From Cellulosimicrobium funkei (GTDB taxonomy: Bacteria; Actinomycetota; Actinomycetes; Actinomycetales; Cellulomonadaceae), in NCBI RefSeq assembly GCF_004519295.1, contig NZ_SOZH01000005.1:62001-126000 (forward strand): a stretch of DNA of 64,000 nt. Direction: 5' to 3'. The position numbers and the translations under genes were made by a program. This document shows positions 22,267 through 32,074 of the stretch, in pieces; position 1 is the first letter of the stretch; the number at the start of each line of letters is the position of its first letter. The notes beneath the pieces were generated by a model, which was given only the letters and a program-made list of their open reading frames with translations, did not search any database and was not told where the DNA came from.

Positions 22267-23268
22267 TCAGGCGACGACGACCGCCCGGTCCTCGACGTCC
22301 ACGACGACGGCGCCGCGGGCCCCCGCGGCGGTGAGCGTCTCGCGCCAGGTGCCCGCGTCGTCGAGGTCGACGCGCACGGGCTCGCCGGTGCCGCCCGTCG
22401 CGGCGCGCACCGGGTCGGGCCTGTCGAAGAACTCCCCCACGGGCGCGTTGGTCTCCAGCGCGCGCACGAGCTGCTCGAGGTCGCGCACGACGACGCGCAG
22501 CGCGGACGCCACCCACGCGGCGTTGTCCGTGACCATGGCCTCGGTCCGGCGCGGGTCGGTGCGCCCCACGCGCGTCGCGTCGCGGAAGCTGCCCGCGGCG
22601 AGGCCCAGCGCGACGTCGCGCACGGGCGCGTCGGCGACGACGCCCAGGAGCTCGGTGGCCAGGACGTGCGGGACGTGGCTGACCAGCGCGGTGGACTCGT
22701 CGTGGACGTCGTCGGTGAGCACGTGCACCGTGCCGCCGAGCGGGCCCGTGACGAGCCGCAGCACGCTCGTGAACGCGTCCGGTCGCGTGGTCGCGTCCAC
22801 CGTCACGGCCCAGCGCGCGCCCGCGAGCATCGCGGGGTCCGACGCCTCGAAGCCCGAGTGCTCCGTCCCGGCCATGGGGTGCGCCCCGACGTACCGGGCG
22901 TCGAGCCCGGCGGACCGGACGGCGTCGCGCACCGCGCCCTTGACGCTCCCGACGTCCGTCACGACCGTCGCGCCCCGCACGTGCCGGGCGACGTCGGCCG
23001 CCACCGCCCGCATGGCGCGCAGCGGCACGGCGAGCACGAGGACGTCCGGCTCGTCGGCGCAGACCTCCGCGACGTCGCCGACCACACGCAGACCGGCAGC
23101 CCGCGCCGCCGCGCGCGTGGTCGCCGTGGCGTCGTAGCCGGTCACCTCGACCCCGCGGTCGTGCAGGATCCGGGCGACCGAGCCGCCGACGAGACCGAGG
23201 CCGACGACGCCGACCCGGACCGCCGAGCGGGACGTTCCAGGCTCCGGCGGGGCACCCGCGGCGCTCAC
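22267..23268 (-). CDS. tyrA: Prephenate dehydrogenase
   Basis: 333 residues. It oxidatively decarboxylates prephenate to 4-hydroxyphenylpyruvate for tyrosine synthesis. The N-terminal NAD-binding motif is VGVVGLGLVGGSVARIL, followed by TDVGSVKG and the prephenate-binding HPMAGTEHSGFEAS. The C-terminal 45 residues do not form an obvious full ACT domain. The GTG at 23268 overlaps the pheA stop (GTGA), so tyrA is the last gene of a coupled three-gene set with pheA and a PheA-like gene. Confidence 0.93.
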   Translation of the reverse strand: MSAAGAPPEPGTSRSAVRVGVVGLGLVGGSVARILHDRGVEVTGYDATATTRAAARAAGLRVVGDVAEVCADEPDVLVLAVPLRAMRAVAADVARHVRGATVVTDVGSVKGAVRDAVRSAGLDARYVGAHPMAGTEHSGFEASDPAMLAGARWAVTVDATTRPDAFTSVLRLVTGPLGGTVHVLTDDVHDESTALVSHVPHVLATELLGVVADAPVRDVALGLAAGSFRDATRVGRTDPRRTEAMVTDNAAWVASALRVVVRDLEQLVRALETNAPVGEFFDRPDPVRAATGGTGEPVRVDLDDAGTWRETLTAAGARGAVVVDVEDRAVVVA

Positions 23269-24212
23269 CACAGGAGCCCCGTCGCGAGGCCCGCCGCGCC
23301 GGTCGACGCGTCGACGCTCCCGACCGGGACGTGGGCGGCGTCGACGTCGGCGCGCACCGACCCGTCGAGCTCGCCGCGCGCCGGGACGACCCCGAGCGTC
23401 TTGAGCGCGTCCCCGGCCCCGACGAGGTCTTCCAGGACCGCGCGCACCGGCGCGTCCCAGGGCGCGCCGTCGACCACGAGGACGAACGCGTAGGTGCCCG
23501 CGACCGCCTTGAGCGGGCGGGTGATGAGGCTCGAGAGGTTGACGCGCCGCGCGCCGAAGGACTGGGTGATGCGCGCGAGCACCCCCGGTCCCGTGACGAC
23601 GGGCGTCACCGCGAGCATCGTGCGCCACGCCGTCTCGCCGCCGCTGCGCGCCCGGCCGAGCGCCGCGGCGGCCTCCGCGCGCGGCGCCAGCACGAGGAAC
23701 CGGGTGCGCGCGCCCGCGAAGTCCTCGACCGCGCGCTCGACCGTCTCCAGGCCGTAGAGCTCACCGCAGATCGTCGGGCCGAGGGCGACCTGGTGCGGGC
23801 CGGCGTCGCGGCACGCCGCGGCGTTCGACGACGCCGCGACCGGGGCGAGGCCCGTCCGGCGCACGAAGCCCTGGCACTGCGCGAGCCCGTGCGGGTGCGC
23901 CGTCACCTCGGTGAGGTCGCCGTGGCCCGGTCGCGCGAACGCGTCGAACGAGATGTCGAGCACGACCTCGTCGACCGCGACGACGCTCGCGCTCCCGACG
24001 ATCGCGTCGAGCGAAGGCACGACGTACCCCTCGACCGTGTTCTCGATCGCGACGACGCCCCGCTCGTGCACGCCCGCGGCCACGCCCGCGAACACGTCTG
24101 CGACGGTCTCGCGGGCCGCGAGCCCGGCATCCACCGGGCCGTGCTCGGCCGACCACGCGGCCGCCGCCTGGTGGGTGAACGACCCCTCGGGGCCGAGGTA
24201 CCCGACGCTCAC
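23265..24212 (-). CDS. pheA: Prephenate dehydratase with ACT domain
   Basis: 315 residues. It converts prephenate to phenylpyruvate. The catalytic domain starts VGYLGPEGSFTHQAA and contains VVAIENTVEG, SSNAAA and the essential Thr-Arg-Phe at 170-172. The regulatory ACT domain spans about 200-275; the usual ESRP phenylalanine motif reads ITRP here, so feedback binding may be altered. It overlaps the upstream PheA-like gene and the downstream tyrA by 4 bases each. Confidence 0.94.
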   Translation of the reverse strand: MSVGYLGPEGSFTHQAAAAWSAEHGPVDAGLAARETVADVFAGVAAGVHERGVVAIENTVEGYVVPSLDAIVGSASVVAVDEVVLDISFDAFARPGHGDLTEVTAHPHGLAQCQGFVRRTGLAPVAASSNAAACRDAGPHQVALGPTICGELYGLETVERAVEDFAGARTRFLVLAPRAEAAAALGRARSGGETAWRTMLAVTPVVTGPGVLARITQSFGARRVNLSSLITRPLKAVAGTYAFVLVVDGAPWDAPVRAVLEDLVGAGDALKTLGVVPARGELDGSVRADVDAAHVPVGSVDASTGAAGLATGLLW

Positions 24213-25108
24213 GCGTGGACGGGGTCGGGGGCGGTCGCCCAGCGCGGCTCGAGCGCGTCCGGGCCGGGCACGAACTCCTGCCCGGGCAGGACCGCGAGCA
24301 CCCGGTGCGCGACGCCCCGCTCCCCGAACCCCGCGACGAGCGCGTCGAGCGTCGTCGCGTCAGGGCACGAGAACGCGCAGAAGAAGATGTGCGGCCCCGC
24401 CTGCGAGCGGTGGCTGCGCAGGTGCTGGAGGTCGATCCCGGCGGCTGCGACGAGCGCGAGCGTCTCCTGGAGCGAGCCGCGGTGGTCGTCCCGGGGCCCG
24501 AACGCGAGCCACACCTGGGCGACGCCCTCCGCCCGAGGCGCCGCGTCGCGGCTCTCCAGCAGCCCGTACCAGACGGGCGCGCCCTCGCCGAGGAGCTCGC
24601 TCCCCGGGAGCTCGGCGTAGCCGAGCGCAGCGAGCGGCCCGCGGGCCACCGAGCGCTCCACGACGAGGCTGCCGTCGGCGCCGGCGAGCGCGACCCGCTC
24701 CTCCAGCGTGGTGCGGGTCGGGACGAGCGACGGGCTGACGCCCATCGTGCGCAGCACGTGGCGCCGGTCGCGCATGCCCGCCTCGTCGACCACCACGTGC
24801 CCCGTCAGGTCGCGGGCCGCCGTCGACCGGCCGACCCAGACCCACTGCGACGGCACCGCCGACGCGCCGGTCAGCACGAGCGACGGCGGCGCCGCGAGCA
24901 GCGCGCGCTCGAGCTCGTGCGACGGCTGCGCCGGGTGGCCCAGGTGCACGACGGCGGCCAGCGCGTCGATGCTCGCGACGGTCGACAGCGTCGCCGTCGT
25001 CGACCCGAGGTCGAGCAGCGCCTCCGTCGGGTCGCCGTCGACCCATCCCGCCGCCGTGGCCGCGAGCAGCGCCTGCGCTCCCGACTCCCGTTCGCTGCGT
25101 CCGAGCAT
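24209..25108 (-). CDS. Degenerate prephenate dehydratase paralogue with ACT-like domain (probable pseudoenzyme)
   Basis: 299 residues. The C-terminal part (about 198-275) reads like the PheA ACT domain: a strand, RGSLQETLALVAAAGIDLQH, GPHIFFCAFS and GVAHRVLAVLP. Just before it, the segment at 148-184 aligns with the end of the PheA catalytic domain, but the place of the Thr-Arg-Phe motif is Val-Trp-Tyr (179-181). The N-terminal YLGPEGTF-type and IENT-type motifs are also missing. I infer a full-length but catalytically dead PheA relative, possibly an aromatic amino-acid sensor or a partner of PheA. GGAGG precedes the ATG, and its stop overlaps pheA (ATGA). Confidence 0.7.
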   Translation of the reverse strand: MLGRSERESGAQALLAATAAGWVDGDPTEALLDLGSTTATLSTVASIDALAAVVHLGHPAQPSHELERALLAAPPSLVLTGASAVPSQWVWVGRSTAARDLTGHVVVDEAGMRDRRHVLRTMGVSPSLVPTRTTLEERVALAGADGSLVVERSVARGPLAALGYAELPGSELLGEGAPVWYGLLESRDAAPRAEGVAQVWLAFGPRDDHRGSLQETLALVAAAGIDLQHLRSHRSQAGPHIFFCAFSCPDATTLDALVAGFGERGVAHRVLAVLPGQEFVPGPDALEPRWATAPDPVHA

Positions 25109-25139
25109 GGGACCTCCGTGGTTCGTGGGTGGACCGGGT

Positions 25140-28100
25140 CTACTCGCAGACGACCGCGTTGTCCGGCTTGTAGGTCCACCGGTAGGACTCGTCCTTGACG
25201 AGCTCGCCCTCGCGGTAGACCTTGCGGTAGTTCGTGATGGAGAAGCCCGGGCTGCCCGCGGGCGTCGGGGCGCAGTCGGCGCCCGAGTGCGTGACCGTCG
25301 TCGGCTGGACCACGTTCGACTTGCCGCTCGACGACGTCTCGACGTCGTAGTACTTGGTGCTCCAGACCGCGACGTGCAGCTGGCCGCCGCCGACCCAGGA
25401 CTGCATGAGGACGCCGTACGGGGTGTCGTTCTTGAACTTCATGTCGATCGAGCCCACGAAGATCGTCGCCTCGCGGCCCGCGGGGTAGCGCTCGAACCAG
25501 TAGCTGTGCGGGCGGTGCTCGACGTCCTCGAGCCCCGCGAAGAACCCCGCGTTGTACGTGGTGGTGGCCATCTGCGACAGGCCGCCGCCGACGCCCTCGG
25601 TGTGCCGCCCGCTCTCGACGATGCCGGCCGCGTAGTAGCCGCCCTCGAGCGTGATGGGCGAGAGCGTGTCGACGAGCGAGAAGGTCTCCCCCGGCTTGAC
25701 GAGCGTCCCGTTCACCTTCTCCGCCCCGCGCTGCAGGTTCGCGGTGCGGACGGGGACGTTGGGGACGGGCGTCGAGAACTCCGACACCTTCTCCTTGATC
25801 CCCAGCGCCTCGAGCGCCGCGACCGACTGCTCCGGGTCCGACTCGACGAGCTCGACCGTCGCCGTGCGCTCGTCGCCCGAGGCGGCCGTCGTGACGGCCG
25901 TCGCGATGGCCGCCGGGTCGATCGTCGTGCCGGGCTGGCCGCCCTCGATCACCGGCACTCCGTCCCGGAAGACGAAGTGCGCGTCGTCGGCCGCGGTGAG
26001 CAGGTCGTTCGTCCGGTCGACCACGGACTGCACGAGCGCCGGGCCGTCGAAGGTCAGGGTGAGGACGCCGTCCGTCGCCGCGAAGGAGGCGGCCGCGGCG
26101 AGCGCCTCGGGGGGCAGCTCCGGCGACTGGCCGCCGACGGAGACGACGACGGGCGCGGACACGACCTTCTCCGCCAGGGCGAGCGCGGCGTCCGTCTCGT
26201 CCTGCGTGATCGTGGGCTCGACGGGCTCGGTGGGCAGCTCGACCGGCCCGTCGGTGACGAGCCAGCTCTCCGTGATGGTCGCGGGCACCTCGTCCGTGAC
26301 GAGCGCCGAGCCGTCCGCGGCAGGCGTGCTCGTGGGCGCGCCGTCGACGAACTGCACGGCCCCGTCCACGGGCTCGATCTCCAGGCTGCCGCGCAGCGCC
26401 TCGACCTGGGCGTCGAGGGCCGCGTCGTCGACCGTGACCAGCGGCTCCGCGTTCTTGCCGCCGAACAGGTGCTGCCACAGGCGCGCCGGGTTCATCGAGA
26501 ACGACGTGAGCTCCTCGGCCGTGCCCGCGGCGTCGAAGGTCAGGCCCGCCGTCGCCGGGTCGAGCGTCGTGCTCGCCTCGCCCGCGGCGAGCGTGATCGG
26601 CTCGGCCGCGCGCGGCCCGAGCTCCGACTCGAGCCGGTCCTCGGCCGCCGTCCGGGACAGGCCACCGACGTCGACGCCGGCGACGCTCGTCCCGCTCGGG
26701 ACCTTGTCGGAGTAGAACCACTGGGCGCCGGTGTACAGGCCGCCCAGGACCAGGACGGCGATCCCCGTCCACAGCAGCCCGCGGGCCCAGCCGCGCCGCG
26801 GCCCGTCCTCGTCGAAGCCCTCGAAGGGCGAGGCCTCGCGCGAGTCGTCGGGCGGGACCGGCGTGAACGCGCTCGGTGCGGCGGTCCCCGCGGCGACCGC
26901 CTGCGCCGTCGCGCCGAAGCCCTCGGCCGGGGCCTCCGCCGGAGCGGTCGCGCCGGCGGCGACCGGCGCCGGGCTCGCCGACTCGTCGGGGGACGCGGGA
27001 GACAGGATCGACGTGCGCACGACGGGCGCGGGCCGCGACCACGGGTCGACGGGCGGGATCACCCGCGTCGCGTCGGGCGCGGCGTCGCTCCCCTCGTCCG
27101 CGGGTCGGCCCTGGTCGCCCGCCGGCGCGGAGCTCACGGGCACGACGGTGGTCCGCTCGGCCGTGCTCTCGTCGGCCGGGCCTCCCCCGGTCGCGTCGGC
27201 CGACCGGTCGGCCGACGTCGGGTCGTCAGCTGTCGCGCTGCTCGCGGCCGTCGCGTCCGCGGCCGTGTCGTCCGAGGTCGTGGAGTCCGGGGGGACCGAG
27301 GTGTGGGCGACGGGCGCCGGGGCCTCCCGGTCGGCGGTGCCCGTGGCCTGGGCGGCCGGGGCGTCGGCCTGGGCACCCGGTGCGGGGACGAGCACCGCCG
27401 GGACGTCCGGGTCGAACGCGAACACGCGCGGGACGTACGGCTCCTCGTCGGCCTCGTCCGCGTCGCTGCCGCCCGGAGCGCCGACCGTCCGCGGGCTGCT
27501 CTCGGCCGTGGGGCCGCCGTCCGGGGTGCCGACGAGGGCCGGGCTCCCGGCAGCGCCGGCGACCGGCGCGTCGGGGGTGGTCGACGTCGGCGCGCCGCTC
27601 GCCTCGGTCGGGTCGGCCGTCGACCCGCCCAGCGCGGACGCACCCGCGACGGGCGACTCCGCGACGGACGCGTCCGGACCGCTCTCGACCGGGGTGTCCT
27701 GGGCGTCGGGCTCGAGGGCGGCGCTCGCCGAAGCACCGGCGTCCGCGTCCGTCACGGTCGTCGCGCGGGTCTCGGCGGGTGCCTCGTCCGCCGGAGCTGC
27801 GGGCGTGGCGTGGGTGGCCGGGCTCGCGTCCACGGCGTCCGACGACGAGGCGGGTGCCGGGCTCGCGGCGTCCGGCACCGCGGAGCCCTGCTCCGAGGCG
27901 GCGGTGGGCTGCGCGGCCGTCCGCTCGGGGGTCTCGGCCGTCTGCTCGGGGAGCGCGGCCGTCCGCTCGGGGGTCGCGGCCGTCTGCTCGGGGACCGCGA
28001 CAGACTCCGAGGTGACGAGCGGCTCCGAGGAGGCGACCTCCGGGCGGCTCCCCGCCGCGGGAGAGCCGGCCTCGGACGCGTCGGCGGTGGCTGCACCGGT

Positions 28101-28421
28101 GGCCGGCGCGTCGCCCGCCGGGGTCGCGCCGGGTACGGGGCCGGGCTCGGCCGCGCCGGCACCCTCAGGACCGTGGTCCGCAGGCGCGGGGCCGTCCGGG
28201 GCGGTGTCCGTCGGCGCGCCCGTCGGTTCGTCCGTCGACGCGCTCGTGGACTCGTCCGTCGGCGTGGGAGCGACCGGGGCGACGTCGCCGGACGCGTCGG
28301 CACGCTGCGCGTCGGGGCCGGACGCCGTCTCGGGAGCCGCGGGCTCGACCGTCTCGGCGGGCTCCGGCACGGCGTCCTGAGGGGAGTCGAGATCGGCGTC
28401 TCGGTCGGTCGGCTGACCCAT
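25140..28421 (-). CDS. Very large VanW-family protein with disordered cytoplasmic N-terminus
   Basis: 1093 residues. Residues 1 to about 540 are Ala/Pro/Thr/Ser/Glu/Asp-rich and predicted disordered, including four 7-residue repeats near 141-169. One membrane helix follows (about 545-565). The external half carries peptidoglycan-binding-4-type repeats (about 580-860) and a VanW domain (about 880-985, with KPGETFSLVDTL and the GGGLSQMATTTYNAGF core). VanW proteins occur in vancomycin-resistance loci and widely in actinobacteria; their exact activity is unknown, though cell-wall action is likely. The ATG at 28421 is the first reasonable start. It ends 31 bases before the PheA-like gene, so it may share its transcript. 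Confidence 0.85.
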   Translation of the reverse strand: MGQPTDRDADLDSPQDAVPEPAETVEPAAPETASGPDAQRADASGDVAPVAPTPTDESTSASTDEPTGAPTDTAPDGPAPADHGPEGAGAAEPGPVPGATPAGDAPATGAATADASEAGSPAAGSRPEVASSEPLVTSESVAVPEQTAATPERTAALPEQTAETPERTAAQPTAASEQGSAVPDAASPAPASSSDAVDASPATHATPAAPADEAPAETRATTVTDADAGASASAALEPDAQDTPVESGPDASVAESPVAGASALGGSTADPTEASGAPTSTTPDAPVAGAAGSPALVGTPDGGPTAESSPRTVGAPGGSDADEADEEPYVPRVFAFDPDVPAVLVPAPGAQADAPAAQATGTADREAPAPVAHTSVPPDSTTSDDTAADATAASSATADDPTSADRSADATGGGPADESTAERTTVVPVSSAPAGDQGRPADEGSDAAPDATRVIPPVDPWSRPAPVVRTSILSPASPDESASPAPVAAGATAPAEAPAEGFGATAQAVAAGTAAPSAFTPVPPDDSREASPFEGFDEDGPRRGWARGLLWTGIAVLVLGGLYTGAQWFYSDKVPSGTSVAGVDVGGLSRTAAEDRLESELGPRAAEPITLAAGEASTTLDPATAGLTFDAAGTAEELTSFSMNPARLWQHLFGGKNAEPLVTVDDAALDAQVEALRGSLEIEPVDGAVQFVDGAPTSTPAADGSALVTDEVPATITESWLVTDGPVELPTEPVEPTITQDETDAALALAEKVVSAPVVVSVGGQSPELPPEALAAAASFAATDGVLTLTFDGPALVQSVVDRTNDLLTAADDAHFVFRDGVPVIEGGQPGTTIDPAAIATAVTTAASGDERTATVELVESDPEQSVAALEALGIKEKVSEFSTPVPNVPVRTANLQRGAEKVNGTLVKPGETFSLVDTLSPITLEGGYYAAGIVESGRHTEGVGGGLSQMATTTYNAGFFAGLEDVEHRPHSYWFERYPAGREATIFVGSIDMKFKNDTPYGVLMQSWVGGGQLHVAVWSTKYYDVETSSSGKSNVVQPTTVTHSGADCAPTPAGSPGFSITNYRKVYREGELVKDESYRWTYKPDNAVVCE
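27915..27998. repeat. Four 21-bp tandem repeats inside the VanW gene
   Basis: Units at 27915, 27936, 27957 and 27978, each starting GGCCGTCYGCTCGGGG. They encode a heptapeptide with Pro, Glu, Thr and Ala in the disordered region, so copy number can change without breaking the frame. Confidence 0.85.
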
Positions 28422-28494
28422 CCACTGTCTCCGTGACGAAAGGCGCGCGGCGGTCCGCGCGACGACGAGGGGTGTGCGGGGATCCGCACGGCGA

Positions 28495-28500
28495 ATACTA
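28495..28500 (-). promoter_or_regulatory. Possible -10 element for the VanW gene
   Basis: TAGTAT on the minus strand, sharing its TAG with the stop codon of the upstream small membrane protein gene, 74 bases before the VanW ATG. No convincing -35. Confidence 0.35.
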
Positions 28501-28947
28501 GCGGGACGCGAGGGGGTTCTCGGGTCCGTCGTGCCTGGTGGGACGCCCGTGCTGGGCCGTGCGGACCGGGCGGTCGCTGAACCACGACCGGGGCAGGAAG
28601 GCCGCCGCGGCGACCACGAGCATGCCCCCGTAGATCCAGACGTACCCCACGGGCTCGGCCGGCACGAGCACGTCGCCACCCGGACCCTGCAGCGAGAGGA
28701 GCTGCACGACGACGACCCACCCGATGCCGAAGCCCAGGAGACCCGCCATCCCGCCCCAGGCGCGGGCCAGGGTGGCCGCCGCGAGGACGGTGAGCAGGGC
28801 GAGCACGATGCCGAGCCCGGCCCCGTCCGGGAGGTCGACGCCCAGGAGGTGCGCCCGGTGCGCGACCGTGCCGACGAGCCCGACGAGCGCGCCCACGAGC
28901 GCGCACGCCACCCCGCGGCCCACGAGCCGCCCCATACCGGTCTCCAC
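28498..28947 (-). CDS. Small four-helix membrane protein (DUF6113-like)
   Basis: 149 residues with four hydrophobic segments (about 10-30, 44-62, 66-86 and 100-117) and a hydrophilic C-terminus. No catalytic motif is seen. The start is GTG at 28947, 10 bases past the mshB stop; an ATG at 28935 is the alternative. A small membrane gene directly after mshB is common in this group of actinobacteria, but its function is unknown. The family name is from memory and tentative. Confidence 0.7.
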   Translation of the reverse strand: METGMGRLVGRGVACALVGALVGLVGTVAHRAHLLGVDLPDGAGLGIVLALLTVLAAATLARAWGGMAGLLGFGIGWVVVVQLLSLQGPGGDVLVPAEPVGYVWIYGGMLVVAAAAFLPRSWFSDRPVRTAQHGRPTRHDGPENPLASR

Positions 28948-28957
28948 GGGCCCCAGG

Positions 28958-29968
28958 CTAACGCGTCGGTCCGGGCGGGACCTGGTCGCTCGGGAGAGCA
29001 GGGCCGGAGGGAGCGTAGAACTCGTGTGAAGGGACGGGCGCCAGCACGTCGTTGCTCAGGGCGTACCACCCGAGCAGCACCGGCTCGCCCCCCGCGGCGG
29101 CCGTCACGTGCTGGACCTGCGTCGCGTGCGCGCGCATCGCGCCGAGCACGTCGTCGAGCACGGGACCTACCGGCACGCTGACGAGCGCGGGCAGCGACGC
29201 GTCGGGACGCGCGAGCGGGGGCAGCGCCTCGTCCGGGTCCGGGAGCGTGAGCCGCGCGTCGGCCGCGAGCAGCTCGCGCGCGCCGGGGTGCTCGGCGAGC
29301 GCGCGCCGCGCCGCGCGCACCGTGGTCTCGGGGGCGACGACCTGCCACAGCGCGGGCAGCGGCTCGCCGTCCGCGGCGAGGAGCTCGAGCGCGCGGACCG
29401 TGACGTCGTGCGCCCGGACGTGGTCGGGGTGGCCGTAGCCGCCGCCCGCCTCGTACGTCGCCACGACGGCGGGACGGCGCTCCCGGACCACCGCCGCCAG
29501 GTGGGCGGCGGCCTCGTCGAGCGGGACGCCGACGAACGCGCGCGGCGGGAGCTGCTCGGTCGCGACCCCGCCGGCCACGCCCGGCGCGACCCAGGCCATG
29601 CCCGAGTCCTCGAACCGCACGGTCGCGCCGCCGTCGGACGGCTCGACCGGGCTCGTGACGGTGTCGAGGAAGACGTGGTCCCGCACGCCCAGCGCGGCGA
29701 GCGCGCGGGCGAGCTCGGTCTCGCGGAACGCCGCGAGCGCGGGCCCGTCGCCCTCGAGGTGCCCGACGCCCGTCGGGTGCGCGGGGGTGTCGATCACCTC
29801 GCCCCGCTCGCCCCGCGTGCAGGTCACGACGGTGACCGGCTCCCCCGCGCGGGCCCAGGTCGCGAGCAGCGCGCCCGTCGCCAGGGTCTCGTCGTCGGGG
29901 TGGGCGTGGACGGCCAGCAGGCCGCCGTCGGGCACGACGGCGGCCTGCTGGCTCTGCGGGACGGTCAC
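28958..29968 (-). CDS. mshB: N-acetyl-1-D-myo-inositol-2-amino-2-deoxy-alpha-D-glucopyranoside deacetylase
   Basis: 336 residues of the LmbE/PIG-L zinc hydrolase fold, with the metal-binding HAHPDDE at 21-27 and GYGHPDHVRAH further on. MshB deacetylates GlcNAc-inositol in mycothiol synthesis, the main low-molecular-weight thiol of actinobacteria. The mycothiol conjugate amidase Mca is a close relative, but the length, the sequence TCTRGERGEV and the position near typA fit MshB. GTG start, 14 bases before the typA stop side. Confidence 0.85.
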   Translation of the reverse strand: MTVPQSQQAAVVPDGGLLAVHAHPDDETLATGALLATWARAGEPVTVVTCTRGERGEVIDTPAHPTGVGHLEGDGPALAAFRETELARALAALGVRDHVFLDTVTSPVEPSDGGATVRFEDSGMAWVAPGVAGGVATEQLPPRAFVGVPLDEAAAHLAAVVRERRPAVVATYEAGGGYGHPDHVRAHDVTVRALELLAADGEPLPALWQVVAPETTVRAARRALAEHPGARELLAADARLTLPDPDEALPPLARPDASLPALVSVPVGPVLDDVLGAMRAHATQVQHVTAAAGGEPVLLGWYALSNDVLAPVPSHEFYAPSGPALPSDQVPPGPTR

Positions 29969-29981
29969 CCCGTGGGTGGCG

Positions 29982-31892
<1,911 letters not shown>

Positions 31893-32011
31893 CTACGGTT
31901 CTCATTTCGTGGGGTACGAGGGGCGACGACGGCCGGCCACCTCAGCGCGCACGACGGCGGGCTCGGCCCGCCGCAGCATCACGGAGCACGGGCCGTCACC
32001 CGGGCCCGGCT

Positions 32012-32017
32012 ATCCTA
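32012..32017 (-). promoter_or_regulatory. Putative typA -10 element
   Basis: TAGGAT on the minus strand with TGGTGT 17 to 18 bases upstream, about 120 bases before the typA ATG. Confidence 0.4.
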
Positions 32018-32074
32018 CCGGGTCCGCGCTCGGGACACCATGCCCGCCGTCGTGCACCGTTCGGAAGGGCCTCC

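Noticed and set aside
24708-28436. A 1242-codon open frame opposite the VanW gene and the PheA-like gene
   Set aside because: Composition is Arg/Gly-rich and low in complexity, it runs through two well supported minus-strand genes, and it has no ribosome site.
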